Shown here piece after piece: positions 16,462-24,322 of a stretch of 41,425 nucleotides of DNA. The notes below the pieces were generated by a model, which searched no databases, was not told where the DNA came from, and saw only the letters and a program-made list of their open reading frames with translations. This DNA comes from Caulobacteraceae bacterium (GTDB lineage Bacteria; Pseudomonadota; Alphaproteobacteria; Caulobacterales; Caulobacteraceae). The position numbers and the translations under genes are program-made. How positions within the stretch are numbered: position 1 is the stretch's first letter; each line of letters opens with the position of its first letter. The stretch is taken from contig JANYFU010000419.1 in the NCBI GenBank assembly GCA_025359665.1, positions 1 through 41,425 on the forward strand, given 5' to 3'.

Positions 16462-17506
16462 ACCAACCTTTTCCCGCCCCGCCGATCGCGCCGCCTGCCG
16501 GGAGATGATCCGAGGGGGCTCGCGGTCGTTCTACACCGCCTCGCTGTTCCTGCCCGACGAGGTGCGGGAGGCAGCCTATGCGCTCTATGGCTTCTGCCGG
16601 CTCTCGGACGACGCGGTGGACGTGGAAGGCGGCGACGCCGACGCGGTGACGCGGCTTCGTGAACGCCTGGATCGCATCTACGCGGGTGATCCAGCTCCCG
16701 AGCCCGTGGACCGGGCCCTGACCGACGCGACGCAGCAGTTCGCCATACCCAAGGCCTTGATGGAGGCGCTGCTCGAAGGCCTGGAGTGGGACGCCGAGGG
16801 CCGGGTCTATGAAACGCTGAGCGAAGTCCACGCCTATGGCGCGCGGGTGGCGGGCGCGGTGGGGGGGATGATGGCGGCGCTGATGGGCGCGCGCACCCCC
16901 GATCTGATCGCCCGCGCCTGCGATCTGGGCGTGGCGATGCAGCTGACCAATATCGCCCGGGACGTCGGCGAAGACGCCCGCATCGGCCGGCTCTACCTGC
17001 CGCGGACGTGGTTGCGCGAGGTCGGGATCGATCCCGAAGCCTTCATCGCCAATCCGGTGTTCGGCCCGGAAATCGCCAGTGTCGTGGCGCGACTGCTGCG
17101 GTGCGCGGACGACCTCTATCGACGCGCCGATGGCGGGATCTCGCGGCTCGATCCGGCGTTTCGGCCCGCGATCTTCGCGGCCCGGCACCTTTACGCGGAA
17201 ATCGGGGCCCTGCTGGAACGACGCGGCCTCGACTCGGTCAGCCGGCGCACCTCGGTGTCGGCGGGGCGAAAGATCTGGCTGCTGACGCGGGCCGTGAACT
17301 CGGCGGCGCGGTCGCCGGCCACCGACATCACCACCCCTGCCCTACCGGAAACCCAGTTCCTGGTCGACGCCGTGGTGCGCGAGAGCACCCGGCTGCCTCC
17401 GGCGCGCGATGGCGAACAGCGAGGTCTGAGGCGCGACCTTATCTGGACCATCGATCTGTTCACGACCCTGGAGGATCGCCGGCGGGTGCTGAGGTCAGCT
17501 TCCTAA
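16454..17506 (+). CDS. crtB: 15-cis-phytoene synthase
   Basis: A 350-residue head-to-head prenyl synthase joining two geranylgeranyl diphosphates. The SRSFYTASLFLP opening is typical. The first Asp-rich motif is DDAVD at 52-56 and the second is in LTNIARDVGEDA with GRLYLP after it. The ATG at 16454 overlaps the end of crtI. The C-terminal 60 residues are a little longer than in short CrtB proteins but within range. A small ORF with its own Shine-Dalgarno follows at 17530. Confidence 0.96.
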   Translation: MSRPTFSRPADRAACREMIRGGSRSFYTASLFLPDEVREAAYALYGFCRLSDDAVDVEGGDADAVTRLRERLDRIYAGDPAPEPVDRALTDATQQFAIPKALMEALLEGLEWDAEGRVYETLSEVHAYGARVAGAVGGMMAALMGARTPDLIARACDLGVAMQLTNIARDVGEDARIGRLYLPRTWLREVGIDPEAFIANPVFGPEIASVVARLLRCADDLYRRADGGISRLDPAFRPAIFAARHLYAEIGALLERRGLDSVSRRTSVSAGRKIWLLTRAVNSAARSPATDITTPALPETQFLVDAVVRESTRLPPARDGEQRGLRRDLIWTIDLFTTLEDRRRVLRSAS

Positions 17507-17529
17507 GTCTGGACGCGAGAGGGACCAAC

Positions 17530-17700
17530 GTGAAACCCAGCGCGATGGTTATCCTGGAGTTCGTGATCACCGGCGGCGCCGCCGTGGTCTGGGCGGCCTG
17601 GGAATACTGGAAGATCCGGCCCGGCAAGGTGGATGAACCAAACGGCGGCGCACCCGACAGCCGGGCCTCACCAGAAGATACGCGGCATCCTGACCGGTAG
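17530..17700 (+). CDS. Small single-span membrane protein of unknown function
   Basis: A 56-residue protein starting at GTG 17530 with GAGAGGGA five bases before. Residues 6-26 (MVILEFVITGGAAVVWAAWEY) form one transmembrane helix, followed by WKIRPGK and a hydrophilic tail. It is 23 bases behind crtB in the same direction and its 3' end overlaps the convergent crtC end by 33 bases. In Rhodobacter the slot after crtB holds tspO, which has five helices, so this is a different protein. I do not recognise the family. Confidence 0.65.
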   Translation: MKPSAMVILEFVITGGAAVVWAAWEYWKIRPGKVDEPNGGAPDSRASPEDTRHPDR

Positions 17701-18726
17701 CATCGCCTTGACGATCGGTGAGCGCAGCCGGTTGAGCGACAGGCTTTCGTGAACGATCCGGGCCTGCTCGCCGCCATATCGGCCAAGCAGGGACGATCGC
17801 GAATAGAAAGGCGTGTCCTCAAGGGTCTGGCGAAGGCGCGGCGCGTCTTCGGTCCCACCCCGCACCTGCCGTGCTATGCCCCATGAAGTCGCGGCCAGAC
17901 GGGTCCGAGGCGGCGGCTCGATCGACCTCAGATTGCCCTCGGGACCGATTCGCAGGGCCAGATGGGCGAGGTCGCCGTCGCGGCGCTGGACGTCGTAGAA
18001 CATCAGGGTGTCGGCGGGCAGATGGGCGCGCGACCAGTCCCAGGCCTTAAAGCCGTCTTCCAAAGGCTCCGCGCCGGCGTTGGTGTCGAAATAGCCGTCG
18101 CCGGTCCACGACAAAGCGGGGTTTTCCAGGTCCACCTCAACCCGGGCGCGCGGCGCTATCGGCCGCCAGCGGTGGCGCCCTTCGGTGTCCAGCGAGAAGA
18201 CCTGGTCATTGATAGCCTGTGGGTGCAGTCGCATGACGCCTCGCAGACGGGACGGCCTGGGGCTGGTGACTTCGTCGAACCGGATGGTCAGGACATCGCC
18301 CTCCCACACGAGATTGCTGGGACCGATCGAAAGCCTGTTCTCGTCTCGGCTCACGGACGCCCGTCGCCGCTCGGTCATCGCCCAACGCCGCCCGCCGCCG
18401 CCATACAGGGCGATGTTCACCGCGCAATGGTCGAGGGGGTCCTTTCGGCCCGACCAGGCGTAGTAGGGCGAGAAAACGCTGCCGATGAAAGCAATCAGCG
18501 CCAGGCCGTGGCGACCGTCGTCGCTCAGGGCGTCGACATACCACCAGATATAGCCACCCGGCGGTACGGGCGCATCGAAGCCCGGTCCCGAAGGATTTGC
18601 CGGGCCGCCAACCGGCCCGATAGGGCCGCCATCGGAACCCCCGCTCCCGGATGGGCGCCCCCGCCCGCCAGATACAGCCCGGACACCCGGGTTTTCGCGC
18701 CCGGCCTCTGAAACGCCGAGGCCCAA
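17668..18726 (-). CDS. crtC: Hydroxyneurosporene synthase (carotenoid 1,2-hydratase)
   Basis: CrtC adds water to the 1,2 double bond of acyclic carotenoids on the way to spheroidene or spirilloxanthin. The hallmark segment PPGGYIWWYVDALSDDGRHG and then FIGSVFSPYYAW is present, and the body runs to MPRIFW at the stop. The N-terminus is a problem: between the only in-frame canonical start (TTG 18726) and the conserved core there is no ATG, GTG or TTG, and that TTG gives a 202-base overlap with the 3' end of crtD. Coordinates of the start are therefore provisional. It is downstream of crtD in one operon and convergent with the small membrane protein gene. Confidence 0.88.
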   Translation of the reverse strand: MGLGVSEAGRENPGVRAVSGGRGRPSGSGGSDGGPIGPVGGPANPSGPGFDAPVPPGGYIWWYVDALSDDGRHGLALIAFIGSVFSPYYAWSGRKDPLDHCAVNIALYGGGGRRWAMTERRRASVSRDENRLSIGPSNLVWEGDVLTIRFDEVTSPRPSRLRGVMRLHPQAINDQVFSLDTEGRHRWRPIAPRARVEVDLENPALSWTGDGYFDTNAGAEPLEDGFKAWDWSRAHLPADTLMFYDVQRRDGDLAHLALRIGPEGNLRSIEPPPRTRLAATSWGIARQVRGGTEDAPRLRQTLEDTPFYSRSSLLGRYGGEQARIVHESLSLNRLRSPIVKAMLPVRMPRIFW

Positions 18727-20102
18727 CCGTGAGTCGCCGCGCCGTAGAGCGCTCCCCCCGTGGCCGGGAACATCGCGTTGAACCGTTCCGGCGTCGTGAT
18801 CTCGCTGATCATCGTTTGGGGATCGACCTCCAGCCCGCAGCGCGTCAATCGGTCGAACACCCGGGTTTGGCATGCCGATACCTCCGCCTCATCAAAGCCT
18901 CGCCGATCCCCATTGGCCGGCGCGTTGACAATAAACAACATCCGCTCCGCGCCGATTGGGGCGGCCGCGGGCGGGTCCCTGTCCTGAGCGCAGACATAGA
19001 CCGTGGGATCCAAAGGCAGGCGGCCGCGGCCCAGGATATCCTCGAACTCGGTCCGGTAGTCGCCTGAAAAAAACACATTGTGCCGGGTCAGCGGGAAGCC
19101 CCGAGTGGTCGCCATGACCGACCAGGTGACCGCCGACAGCGAGCGATCCATGGGCGGGCGCGGCGAGACGGCGGCGGCCGCGGCGGTCCCGAATGTCCCT
19201 GAGGCAAGCGCCTGAGAGTCGGCGTTGACCACCACCGTATCGGCGGCCAATCGATCGCCGCCCTCCAATATGACCGCCGTGGCGCGGCCACCATCGACCT
19301 CGATGCGCGAGGCGGGAGCCGAATATCGAAAACTCACGCCCAGCGACACGGCCTGGGCTTCGAGCGCTTCGGCCAGGCGCTGCATGCCGCCATCGATCGT
19401 CCAGACACCTTCGCGCTCGACATGCGCAATCAGCATCAGGGTCGCCGGGGCGGCGAACGGGGAAGAGCCGCAATAGGTGGCGTAGCGACCATAGAGCTGG
19501 CGCAGTCGCGGATCCTGGAAATGGTCGGACAGAGCGCTCCACAGGGTTTCGAATGGGCGAAGGCCCATCAGGGCGCCGCTCCGCCCTAACCCGACACGGC
19601 GCGCCAGACCTAACAGCCCCTCCTGTTGAACGTCCAGGAAAGTGTCGCGCAGGGTTTGGTAGGTGCGGCTCGACTCGGCGCAGAATGCGCGAAAGCCGGC
19701 CGCGTCGTCCGGGCCGGCAAAGGCCTCGATGGCGTCCGCTGAACGGTCGATGTCGGCGTGAAGATCCAGCCTCTCGGTCGCGCTCCAGGCATGCCGGGCG
19801 AGCACCTCGGCGGGCCGCAAATTGAGATGGTCGTTCAGCGATGCGCCGGCCGCCTCGAAGATCTGATCGAACACCCAGCGCATGGTGAACACCGTCGGTC
19901 CGGAATCGACGAGGCCGCCGCCGACAGCGACTTCACGCAGCTTGCCCCCCGCGCGGGAAGCCTGTTCGACAACCGTAACGTCCAGGCCGGACCGGGCCAG
20001 CTCGATGGCGCAGACCAATCCACCGACACCCGCGCCGATCACCACAACCTGATTTCGCCGCACAACACCCGTCCGCGATCTCGTTGATTTAGACACTAGC
20101 AT
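18525..20102 (-). CDS. crtD: Hydroxyneurosporene desaturase (methoxyneurosporene dehydrogenase)
   Basis: A 525-residue FAD protein homologous to CrtI that introduces the 3,4 double bond into hydroxylated carotenoids. The FAD fold is VVVIGAGVGGLVCAIELARSG, followed by ASRAGGKLRE and SGPTVFTMRWVFD, and the C-terminal signature is GLYLAGGGAHPGAGVPMAAL. The ATG at 20102 lies in a palindrome next to a PpsR-type site; a GTG two codons later is an alternative. The last 16 codons (MRPYRRVAIS...) extend beyond the usual end and overlap crtC in another frame. Diverges from crtE. Confidence 0.95.
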   Translation of the reverse strand: MLVSKSTRSRTGVVRRNQVVVIGAGVGGLVCAIELARSGLDVTVVEQASRAGGKLREVAVGGGLVDSGPTVFTMRWVFDQIFEAAGASLNDHLNLRPAEVLARHAWSATERLDLHADIDRSADAIEAFAGPDDAAGFRAFCAESSRTYQTLRDTFLDVQQEGLLGLARRVGLGRSGALMGLRPFETLWSALSDHFQDPRLRQLYGRYATYCGSSPFAAPATLMLIAHVEREGVWTIDGGMQRLAEALEAQAVSLGVSFRYSAPASRIEVDGGRATAVILEGGDRLAADTVVVNADSQALASGTFGTAAAAAVSPRPPMDRSLSAVTWSVMATTRGFPLTRHNVFFSGDYRTEFEDILGRGRLPLDPTVYVCAQDRDPPAAAPIGAERMLFIVNAPANGDRRGFDEAEVSACQTRVFDRLTRCGLEVDPQTMISEITTPERFNAMFPATGGALYGAATHGWASAFQRPGAKTRVSGLYLAGGGAHPGAGVPMAALSGRLAARQILRDRASMRPYRRVAISGGMSTP

Positions 20103-20121
20103 GTGTCTAATCTACATGACA
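20078..20121. promoter_or_regulatory. Tandem PpsR/CrtJ-type operator between crtD and crtE
   Basis: TGTCTAATCTACATGACA at 20104-20121 is a full TGT-N12-ACA site. Exactly eight bases upstream, 20078-20095 ends in ACA after N12 but begins with ATC rather than TGT, giving a weaker partner. A perfect 7-base inverted repeat TAGACAC/GTGTCTA (20090-20109) bridges the two. The site covers the crtD start and lies 50 bases before crtE, so it could control both directions. Confidence 0.72.
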
Positions 20122-20170
20122 CTCTGGTTGGCGGCCACAAAGAAGGCCACGCATTTTGGAGGGCAAGTCC

Positions 20171-21034
20171 ATGGCGAACAGAGTCGAAACCGCCCTCGAG
20201 GACGCCGTGGCGCGGGCCGAGTCCGGAGCGGCCCCACCGCTTCTTTCGGCCGCTGTCCGGCACGCCGTGTTCTCCGGCGGAGCGCGCGTTCGACCCCTGC
20301 TGTGCCTGGCCATAGCCCAGGCCTGCGGCGATGACGACCCGGCCCTGGCCGACGCCGCCGCCACGGCGATCGAGCTGTTGCATTGCGCCTCCCTGGTTCA
20401 CGATGATCTGCCTTGTTTCGACAATGCGGCCACCCGCCGCGGTCGGCCCTCGGTGCATGCTCTCTATGGCGCGCCCTTGGCCGTGCTGGCCGGCGACGCC
20501 CTGATCGTCATGGCCTTCGACAGCCTGGCCCGAGCCGCTGGCGCCTCTCCCACACGTCTGCCGCGGTTGTTGACGACCATCACCACCGGGGTGGGCATGC
20601 CCGGCGGCATTGTCGCGGGCCAGGCCTGGGAGAGCGAGCCCTCGCCCCTGGTCGAGGCGTATCACGGCGCCAAGACCGGCGCCCTGTTCGTCGCGGCGAC
20701 CATGTCGGGAGCCATCACGGCCGGAGCCGATCCGCACCCCTGGCGCGCGCTAGGCGAGAAACTCGGCGCGGCCTACCAGGTGGCCGACGACCTGGCCGAC
20801 GCTGTTCTGACCGAGGCCGACCTGGGCAAGCCCACCGGCCAGGACCAGGCCCATGGCAGGCCGAGCCTGGTAACCGAACTGGGCCTGGAAGGCGCGTTCC
20901 AGCGGCTGCAATGCCTGGTCGGCGAGGCGGTGGAATCAATCCCGCCATGCCAGGGCGCCGAACCGCTGCGCGAACTGGTCAGGATGCAGGCCACGCGCCT
21001 GGCGCCCAAGCACCTGGCGCGAAGCGCCGCCTGA
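20171..21034 (+). CDS. crtE: Geranylgeranyl diphosphate synthase
   Basis: A 287-residue trans-prenyltransferase supplying GGPP for carotenoids and the bacteriochlorophyll tail. The first Asp-rich motif is HDDLPCFD, followed by RRGRPSVH, and the second is VADDLADAV; GGARVRPLL is the conserved basic patch. The Phe-Asp-Asn after DDLPC replaces the more common MDDD, a mild change. The ATG at 20171 has GGAGGG eight bases upstream, so the longer TTG frame is rejected. Six bases separate it from crtF. Confidence 0.95.
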   Translation: MANRVETALEDAVARAESGAAPPLLSAAVRHAVFSGGARVRPLLCLAIAQACGDDDPALADAAATAIELLHCASLVHDDLPCFDNAATRRGRPSVHALYGAPLAVLAGDALIVMAFDSLARAAGASPTRLPRLLTTITTGVGMPGGIVAGQAWESEPSPLVEAYHGAKTGALFVAATMSGAITAGADPHPWRALGEKLGAAYQVADDLADAVLTEADLGKPTGQDQAHGRPSLVTELGLEGAFQRLQCLVGEAVESIPPCQGAEPLRELVRMQATRLAPKHLARSAA

Positions 21035-21039
21035 TCTTC

Positions 21040-22158
21040 ATGTCAGAACCGCGGTGGCGCGATCGCTGGGTCGCGTTTCGCAACCGATGGCTGAGCGATC
21101 CGCGTTTTCAACGCTGGGCCGCCGACTTTCCCCTGACCCAAGCCATCGTCCGCCGACGGACGCGGGGCCTGTTCGATCTGGTCTCGGGCTTCGTCTACTC
21201 CCAGACCCTTGCCGCCTGTATCCGCCTTCGACTGCTTGAACACCTCTCTCCAGGGCCGTTATCAACGGTCGACCTGGCTGAAAAGACCGGCCTTTCGTTG
21301 GACGCGGCCGAACGGCTCCTGGGCGTCTGCGCCGCGCTTGAGCTTGTCGAGCGCGCTGGAGCCGCCCGCTGGGCGCTTGGCGTCCAGGGCGCCGCCCTGA
21401 CGGGGAACGCGGGCCTGGCCCAGATGATCGCCCACCACGAACATCTCTATGCCGACCTAGCGGACACCGTCGGACTGCTCCGCCGGGAGGCTGCGCGGGG
21501 CGAACTGGCCGCCTATTGGCCGTACGCTACCGCCGCCGAACCCCGGGACGAGGCCGGGGACGATGTCCAAGACTATTCCGCCCTGATGGCGGCCACCCAG
21601 CCGACGGTGGCCGCGGACCTGCTGGACGCCTATCCGATCAATCGTCATCGGCGAGTCATGGATGTCGGCGGCGGACTGGGCGCGTTCCTGAGCGCGGCGG
21701 CGGCCCGCGCCCCGAAGCTGGAACTCGTGCTGTTCGACCTGCCGGCCGTCACCGAGGAGGCCCGGAAAAATCTGGATCGGGCGGGCCTGCTGGCGCGAAC
21801 GCGGATCGTCGACGGCGACTTCCTTAACGACCCGCTGCCGCCAGGCGCGGACCTGATCACCCTGATCCGCATCCTGCACGATCATGACGACGCCGGCGTC
21901 TCGCGTCTGCTGCGCGCGGCTCGGGTCGCCCTGCCGGACGACGGGGTGCTTGTGGTGGCCGAACCGATGTCCGGGTCGCCCAAGGCGGACCGCGTCGGCG
22001 ACGTCTATTTCGCCTTCTATCTGCTGGCCATGGGGCGCGGGCGGGCCCGCACGCCAGTCGAGATTTCCGAGCTTCTGAAGGGCGCCGGCTTTCGCAGAGT
22101 CAGGCAGTTGCCTACCCGAACGCCTTTCCTGCTTCGCGCCATCCTCGCCCAACCTTGA
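21040..22158 (+). CDS. crtF: Demethylspheroidene/hydroxyneurosporene O-methyltransferase
   Basis: A 372-residue SAM-dependent methyltransferase that methylates the 1-hydroxyl of acyclic carotenoids. An N-terminal winged-helix dimerisation domain (LDAAERLLGVCAALELVER) is followed by the SAM site VMDVGGGLGAFLSAAA, VLFDLPAV and the catalytic His segment LIRILHDHDD. The start ATG lies six bases after the crtE stop, and bchC begins 13 bases after its end, so crtE-crtF-bchC are one unit. With CrtC and CrtD it makes methoxylated carotenoids likely. Confidence 0.95.
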   Translation: MSEPRWRDRWVAFRNRWLSDPRFQRWAADFPLTQAIVRRRTRGLFDLVSGFVYSQTLAACIRLRLLEHLSPGPLSTVDLAEKTGLSLDAAERLLGVCAALELVERAGAARWALGVQGAALTGNAGLAQMIAHHEHLYADLADTVGLLRREAARGELAAYWPYATAAEPRDEAGDDVQDYSALMAATQPTVAADLLDAYPINRHRRVMDVGGGLGAFLSAAAARAPKLELVLFDLPAVTEEARKNLDRAGLLARTRIVDGDFLNDPLPPGADLITLIRILHDHDDAGVSRLLRAARVALPDDGVLVVAEPMSGSPKADRVGDVYFAFYLLAMGRGRARTPVEISELLKGAGFRRVRQLPTRTPFLLRAILAQP

Positions 22159-22171
22159 TCCAAGAGGCCTC

Positions 22172-23110
22172 ATGGACACTCTCGCCGTCGTCATAGAAGA
22201 GCCCGAACGCCTATCGGTGCGTCGGCTTGAACTCAAGGAGCCCACCGCCGACGATCTGGTCGTGGAGGTTCAGTGGAGCGGCATCAGCACCGGCACCGAA
22301 CGCCTGCTTTGGACCGGCCGCATGCCGCCTTTTCCCGGCATGGGCTATCCGTTGGTGCCCGGCTATGAGTCGGTTGGTAGGGTCATCGACGCGGGCACAA
22401 ACGCCAAGGCGCGAATCGGCGAGACTGTGTTCGTGCCTGGCTCCGCGGGGTTCAAGGACGTCCGGGGTTTGTTCGGCGGATCGGCCCGGCGCCTGGTCGT
22501 GGCCGGCGCGCGGGCGCCGACGATCTCAGCTTCCCTAGGCGACCAGGGCGTGCTGATCGCTCTTGCCGCCACCGCTCGCCATGCCCTCGCCGCGGGTGAC
22601 GCAACGCCGGCCGACCTGATCGTCGGCCATGGCGTGCTGGGCCGGTTGCTGGCGCGGATCGCCGTGGCCGCCGGCGGTCCCCCACCCACCGTTTGGGAGA
22701 CCAATCCGGTTCGCCAGGGCGGCGCCGAGGGCTACACGGTAATCCATCCAGACACCGATGAACGCCGCGACTATCGGGCCATCTATGACGTCAGCGGCGA
22801 TCCCAAACTGCTCAATCCTCTGATCGGCCGGCTGGCGCGCGGCGGCGAGGTGGTGCTGGCCGGCTTCTACGATCAACCCCTGACGTTTGATTTTCCCCCA
22901 GCCTTCATGCGGGAAGCGCGCCTGCGAGTCGCCGCCGAGTGGTCGCCGCCCGACCTAGCGGCGACCACTGTGCTGATCGAGTCGGAAGCATTGTCGCTGG
23001 ACGGCCTGATCACCCACCGCGTGGGCGTCCGCGAGGCGGACAAGGCCTATCGCACCGCGTTCGGCGACGCGACCTGCCTGAAGATGGTGCTGGATTGGAG
23101 CGGAAACTGA
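22172..23110 (+). CDS. bchC: Bacteriochlorophyllide a dehydrogenase
   Basis: A 312-residue medium-chain dehydrogenase-type protein that oxidises the 3-hydroxyethyl group to acetyl in the last ring-A step of bacteriochlorophyllide a. The N-terminus reads VVEVQWSGISTGTERLLWTGRMP, then GYPLVPGYESVGRV, as in the BchC family. The nucleotide segment ADLIVGHGVLGRLLARI replaces a classical GxGxxG with GHGVLG. AAGAGG precedes the ATG. It ends the crtEF-bchC unit; the tandem operator for bchX follows. Confidence 0.96.
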   Translation: MDTLAVVIEEPERLSVRRLELKEPTADDLVVEVQWSGISTGTERLLWTGRMPPFPGMGYPLVPGYESVGRVIDAGTNAKARIGETVFVPGSAGFKDVRGLFGGSARRLVVAGARAPTISASLGDQGVLIALAATARHALAAGDATPADLIVGHGVLGRLLARIAVAAGGPPPTVWETNPVRQGGAEGYTVIHPDTDERRDYRAIYDVSGDPKLLNPLIGRLARGGEVVLAGFYDQPLTFDFPPAFMREARLRVAAEWSPPDLAATTVLIESEALSLDGLITHRVGVREADKAYRTAFGDATCLKMVLDWSGN

Positions 23111-23150
23111 CGAAGCGCGAAGTCGCGCGCACCGGTGAATCCCAACCATG

Positions 23151-23194
23151 CGTACATTGTGATTGACAACTGAAACCGTCAATTTAGTTTGACA
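23151..23194. promoter_or_regulatory. Tandem PpsR/CrtJ-like operator upstream of bchX
   Basis: Two 18-base sites, CGTACATTGTGATTGACA (23151-23168) and CGTCAATTTAGTTTGACA (23177-23194), both fit xGT-N12-ACA and are exactly eight bases apart, the spacing at which CrtJ binds cooperatively. Each has C for the first T. TTGACA within each may also serve as a -35 element, so repressor and polymerase would compete. They lie about 110 bases upstream of bchX and would govern bchXYZ-puf. Confidence 0.65.
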
Positions 23195-23306
23195 CTCATG
23201 TTGTCGATAGCGTTGCATCAGAGCCGGCGCCGAGGGGGAAAATGATCGTTCTCCCGGACCAATTCGGAGGTCCATGGCGCCGAGTGGTAGATTTTAGGGG
23301 GTGCCT

Positions 23307-24299
23307 GTGGCTGTGACTTTAATCGAGAGTCCCGCGCTTCTTCGTCGCGAAGCGGCCATCGAGCCCGACCCCGTGCACACCGGGCCGGTGACCAAGGAGA
23401 CCCAGGTCATCGCGATCTATGGCAAGGGCGGCAGCGGCAAGAGCTTCGCCCTCTCGAACCTCAGCTACATGATGGCCCAGCAGGGCAAGCGGGTTCTGCT
23501 GATCGGCTGTGACCCGAAGTCCGACACCACCTCGCTTCTGTTCGGCGGCAAGTCGTGCCCGACGATAATCGAAACCTCCGCCAAGAAGAAGTTGGCCGGC
23601 GAAGAGGTGAAGATCGAGGACGTCTGCTTCACCCGCGACGGCGTGTTCGCCATGGAACTGGGCGGGCCCGAGGTCGGGCGTGGATGCGGCGGCCGGGGTA
23701 TCATCCACGGCTTTGAACTGCTTGAGAAGCTCGGATTCCATGACTGGGGCTTCGACTATGTGCTGCTGGACTTCCTCGGCGACGTGGTCTGCGGCGGCTT
23801 CGGTCTCCCGATCGCCCGGGACATGTGCCAGAAGGTGATCGTGGTCGGGTCCAACGACCTGCAATCGCTCTATGTAGCCAACAATGTCTGTTCGGCGGTG
23901 GAGTATTTCCGCAAACTTGGCGGCAATGTCGGCGTGGCCGGCATGCTGATCAACAAGGATGACGGCACAGGCGAAGCCCAGGCGTTTGCCGAGGCTGTCG
24001 GGATCCCGGTTCTTGCGGCCATCCCGGCCGACGAGGACATTCGGCGCAAATCAGCCAATTATCAGATCATCGGGAAACCCGGCGACCGCTGGGCGCCCCT
24101 GTTCGAAGATCTGGCTCAGAACGTCGCGGAAGCTCTACCAGTCCGGCCCAAACCTCTTACTCAAGACGGCCTGCTAGGCTTGTTCGCGCCAGACCAGACG
24201 GGCGGCGACTTTGTGCTGCGGCCGGCGACCCAGGCCGACATGCGCGGTGGCGTGTTCGCCGAAAAAGCGTCTCTCGAAGTCATCTACGACACGGTTTGA
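23307..24299 (+). CDS. bchX: Chlorophyllide a reductase iron protein
   Basis: A 330-residue NifH-like ATPase passing electrons to BchYZ for reduction of ring B of chlorophyllide a. The P-loop reads YGKGGSGKSF where most BchX proteins have Ile at the sixth place; the lysine and serine are kept. Switch regions (GCDPKSDTTSLLF, LDFLGDVVCGGFG) and the two [4Fe-4S] cysteines in GRGCGGRG and VVCGG are present. The GTG at 23307 has AGGGG at six bases; GTG codons at 23301 and 23313 are alternatives. A 9-residue QSLYVANNV stretch and the rest are near-canonical. Confidence 0.96.
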   Translation: MAVTLIESPALLRREAAIEPDPVHTGPVTKETQVIAIYGKGGSGKSFALSNLSYMMAQQGKRVLLIGCDPKSDTTSLLFGGKSCPTIIETSAKKKLAGEEVKIEDVCFTRDGVFAMELGGPEVGRGCGGRGIIHGFELLEKLGFHDWGFDYVLLDFLGDVVCGGFGLPIARDMCQKVIVVGSNDLQSLYVANNVCSAVEYFRKLGGNVGVAGMLINKDDGTGEAQAFAEAVGIPVLAAIPADEDIRRKSANYQIIGKPGDRWAPLFEDLAQNVAEALPVRPKPLTQDGLLGLFAPDQTGGDFVLRPATQADMRGGVFAEKASLEVIYDTV

Positions 24300-24322
24300 G
24301 GGAGGAAATGAGGAAATATCTC

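Noticed and set aside
20413-22158. 581-codon frame ending with crtF
   Set aside because: CrtF begins at 21040; upstream codons are the shadow of crtE. Not a fusion.
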